Origin: Pelagibacteraceae bacterium AG-447-E22
GTDB taxonomy: Bacteria; Pseudomonadota; Alphaproteobacteria; Pelagibacterales; Pelagibacteraceae
DNA: 45,099 nucleotides
Assembly (NCBI GenBank): GCA_003212295.1
Contig: QCQC01000006.1
Span: 1-45,099, forward strand
Direction of reading: 5' to 3'
The notes below the pieces were generated by a model, which did not search any database, was not told where the DNA came from, and saw only the letters and a list, made by a program, of their open reading frames with translations. The position numbers and the translations under genes were made by a program. Position 1 is the first letter of the stretch; each line of letters starts with the position of its first letter. Below, one piece after another: positions 44,527 through 45,099 of the stretch.

Positions 44527-45099
44527 ATGAGCTCAGAAACAAAACAAATTTTAACAACAGACGGAATACCTTTAGAGGTAAGTCTTAAAAAAGCAGAGAG
44601 AAAGAATAAGATCAAAGCTTTCCTATTAGTCGCTCCTTTATTATTTTTTTTAATCATTACTTATGTATTTCCAATAGGTGATATGTTGTTCAGAAGTGTT
44701 GATGATAAAATGGTTACACAAATGCTTCCAAAAACTTTCAAAGCAATGGAAACATGGGATGGAAAAGAATTACCTGATGAAGAAGTTTTTGCTGCTTTTC
44801 ATGAGGACTTTATAAAACTCGTTGAAGATAAACGAGAAGGTAAATTATCTACTCAATTAAATTACACAAAGAACGGCTTCAAAAGTATTATTAAAAAATT
44901 AAGAAGAGCATCTAAAAAATTTGAAGAGGGAAATTATAAAGAACAAATAATGTCAGTGCATAAACGATGGGCTGACGTTGAGTACTGGAGAGCAATTCAA
45001 AGAAGAGCTCCTGAATTTACAGGTCAAAAATATCTAAAAGGAATGGATATGTATGTAAATGAGGAGGGAAAGATAGTAAGTGTTGAGGAAGACAGAAGA
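44527..45099 (+). CDS. potB: Pot-type ABC transporter permease (PotB-like), 5' part only
   Basis: The first 191 codons of a permease gene cut by the window end. Visible: a cytoplasmic N-terminus, a first membrane helix at about 31-50 (AFLLVAPLLFFLIITYVFPIG), the DMLFRSV motif that follows TM1 in PotB-type permeases, then a long charged helical segment (about 55-191) with no further membrane span before the cut. In ordinary PotB the second helix comes much sooner, so this is the subgroup with a large periplasmic insert between TM1 and TM2, which I recall from other alphaproteobacteria. Confidence 0.8.
   Translation, partial: MSSETKQILTTDGIPLEVSLKKAERKNKIKAFLLVAPLLFFLIITYVFPIGDMLFRSVDDKMVTQMLPKTFKAMETWDGKELPDEEVFAAFHEDFIKLVEDKREGKLSTQLNYTKNGFKSIIKKLRRASKKFEEGNYKEQIMSVHKRWADVEYWRAIQRRAPEFTGQKYLKGMDMYVNEEGKIVSVEEDRR

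Overview
The window looks like a piece of a streamlined marine alphaproteobacterial genome of the SAR11 / Candidatus Pelagibacter type. This is inferred from the strongly A+T-rich sequence, very short or overlapping gene junctions, no visible mobile elements, and a high share of solute-binding-protein-dependent ABC transporters. No comparison was run. I see no tRNA, rRNA, CRISPR array, insertion sequence or phage gene. No gene-free stretch exceeds about 160 bases.

Layout. (1) 65-5440: an Mrp/ApbC-type P-loop ATPase on the minus strand, divergent from a membrane-quality-control and tRNA-modification run: hflK, hflC, a DUF2065 protein, a DegP-type protease and miaA. (2) 5479-10484: branched-chain amino acid synthesis (acetolactate synthase large and small subunits, ilvC, leuA). 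(3) 10485-16245: the cell-shape and wall-elongation block mreB, mreC, mreD, mrdA (PBP2), rodA, which begins on the base after the leuA stop codon. (4) 16295-21538: a mixed run with a DadA-like FAD oxidoreductase, an EamA transporter, a D-2-hydroxyacid dehydrogenase, a histone-deacetylase-fold hydrolase, msrB and a small membrane protein, then on the minus strand a DUF2805-type protein and a glutaredoxin. (5) 21546-21660: a compact regulatory-looking locus before a LysE-family exporter, with a hairpin plus T-tract abutting the start codon and a possible 24-codon ORF on the other strand. (6) 22364-29054: a complete LIV-type ABC importer (binding protein, two permeases, two ATPases) continuing into the AzlC/AzlD exporter pair and a CsiD/GlaH-type glutarate hydroxylase. 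(7) 29214-34578: a small putative beta-barrel protein, a ProC-like protein and a second LIV-type importer in ATPase-ATPase-permease-permease order; its likely binding protein lies convergent on the minus strand (34709-35902). (8) 36012-45099: a divergent catabolic and transport locus. The minus arm has a luciferase-like monooxygenase, a DUF1185 protein, an alpha/beta hydrolase and an aldehyde dehydrogenase. The plus arm has an EutA/maleate-isomerase-like protein, an EutD/creatinase-like M24 protein and a Pot-type ABC transporter that runs off the end of the window.

How the genes work together. Regions 1-3 are housekeeping. Regions 6-8 are built for nutrient uptake. In two of the three transporters the binding-protein gene is followed by a strong intrinsic terminator before the permease, and the Pot-type binding protein also has its own good promoter match, an arrangement that would yield much more binding protein than membrane complex. 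Region 8 is the best candidate for an undescribed system: a divergent enzyme set whose parts resemble ectoine-type or other nitrogen-compound catabolism but do not add up to a pathway I can name, next to a dedicated transporter.
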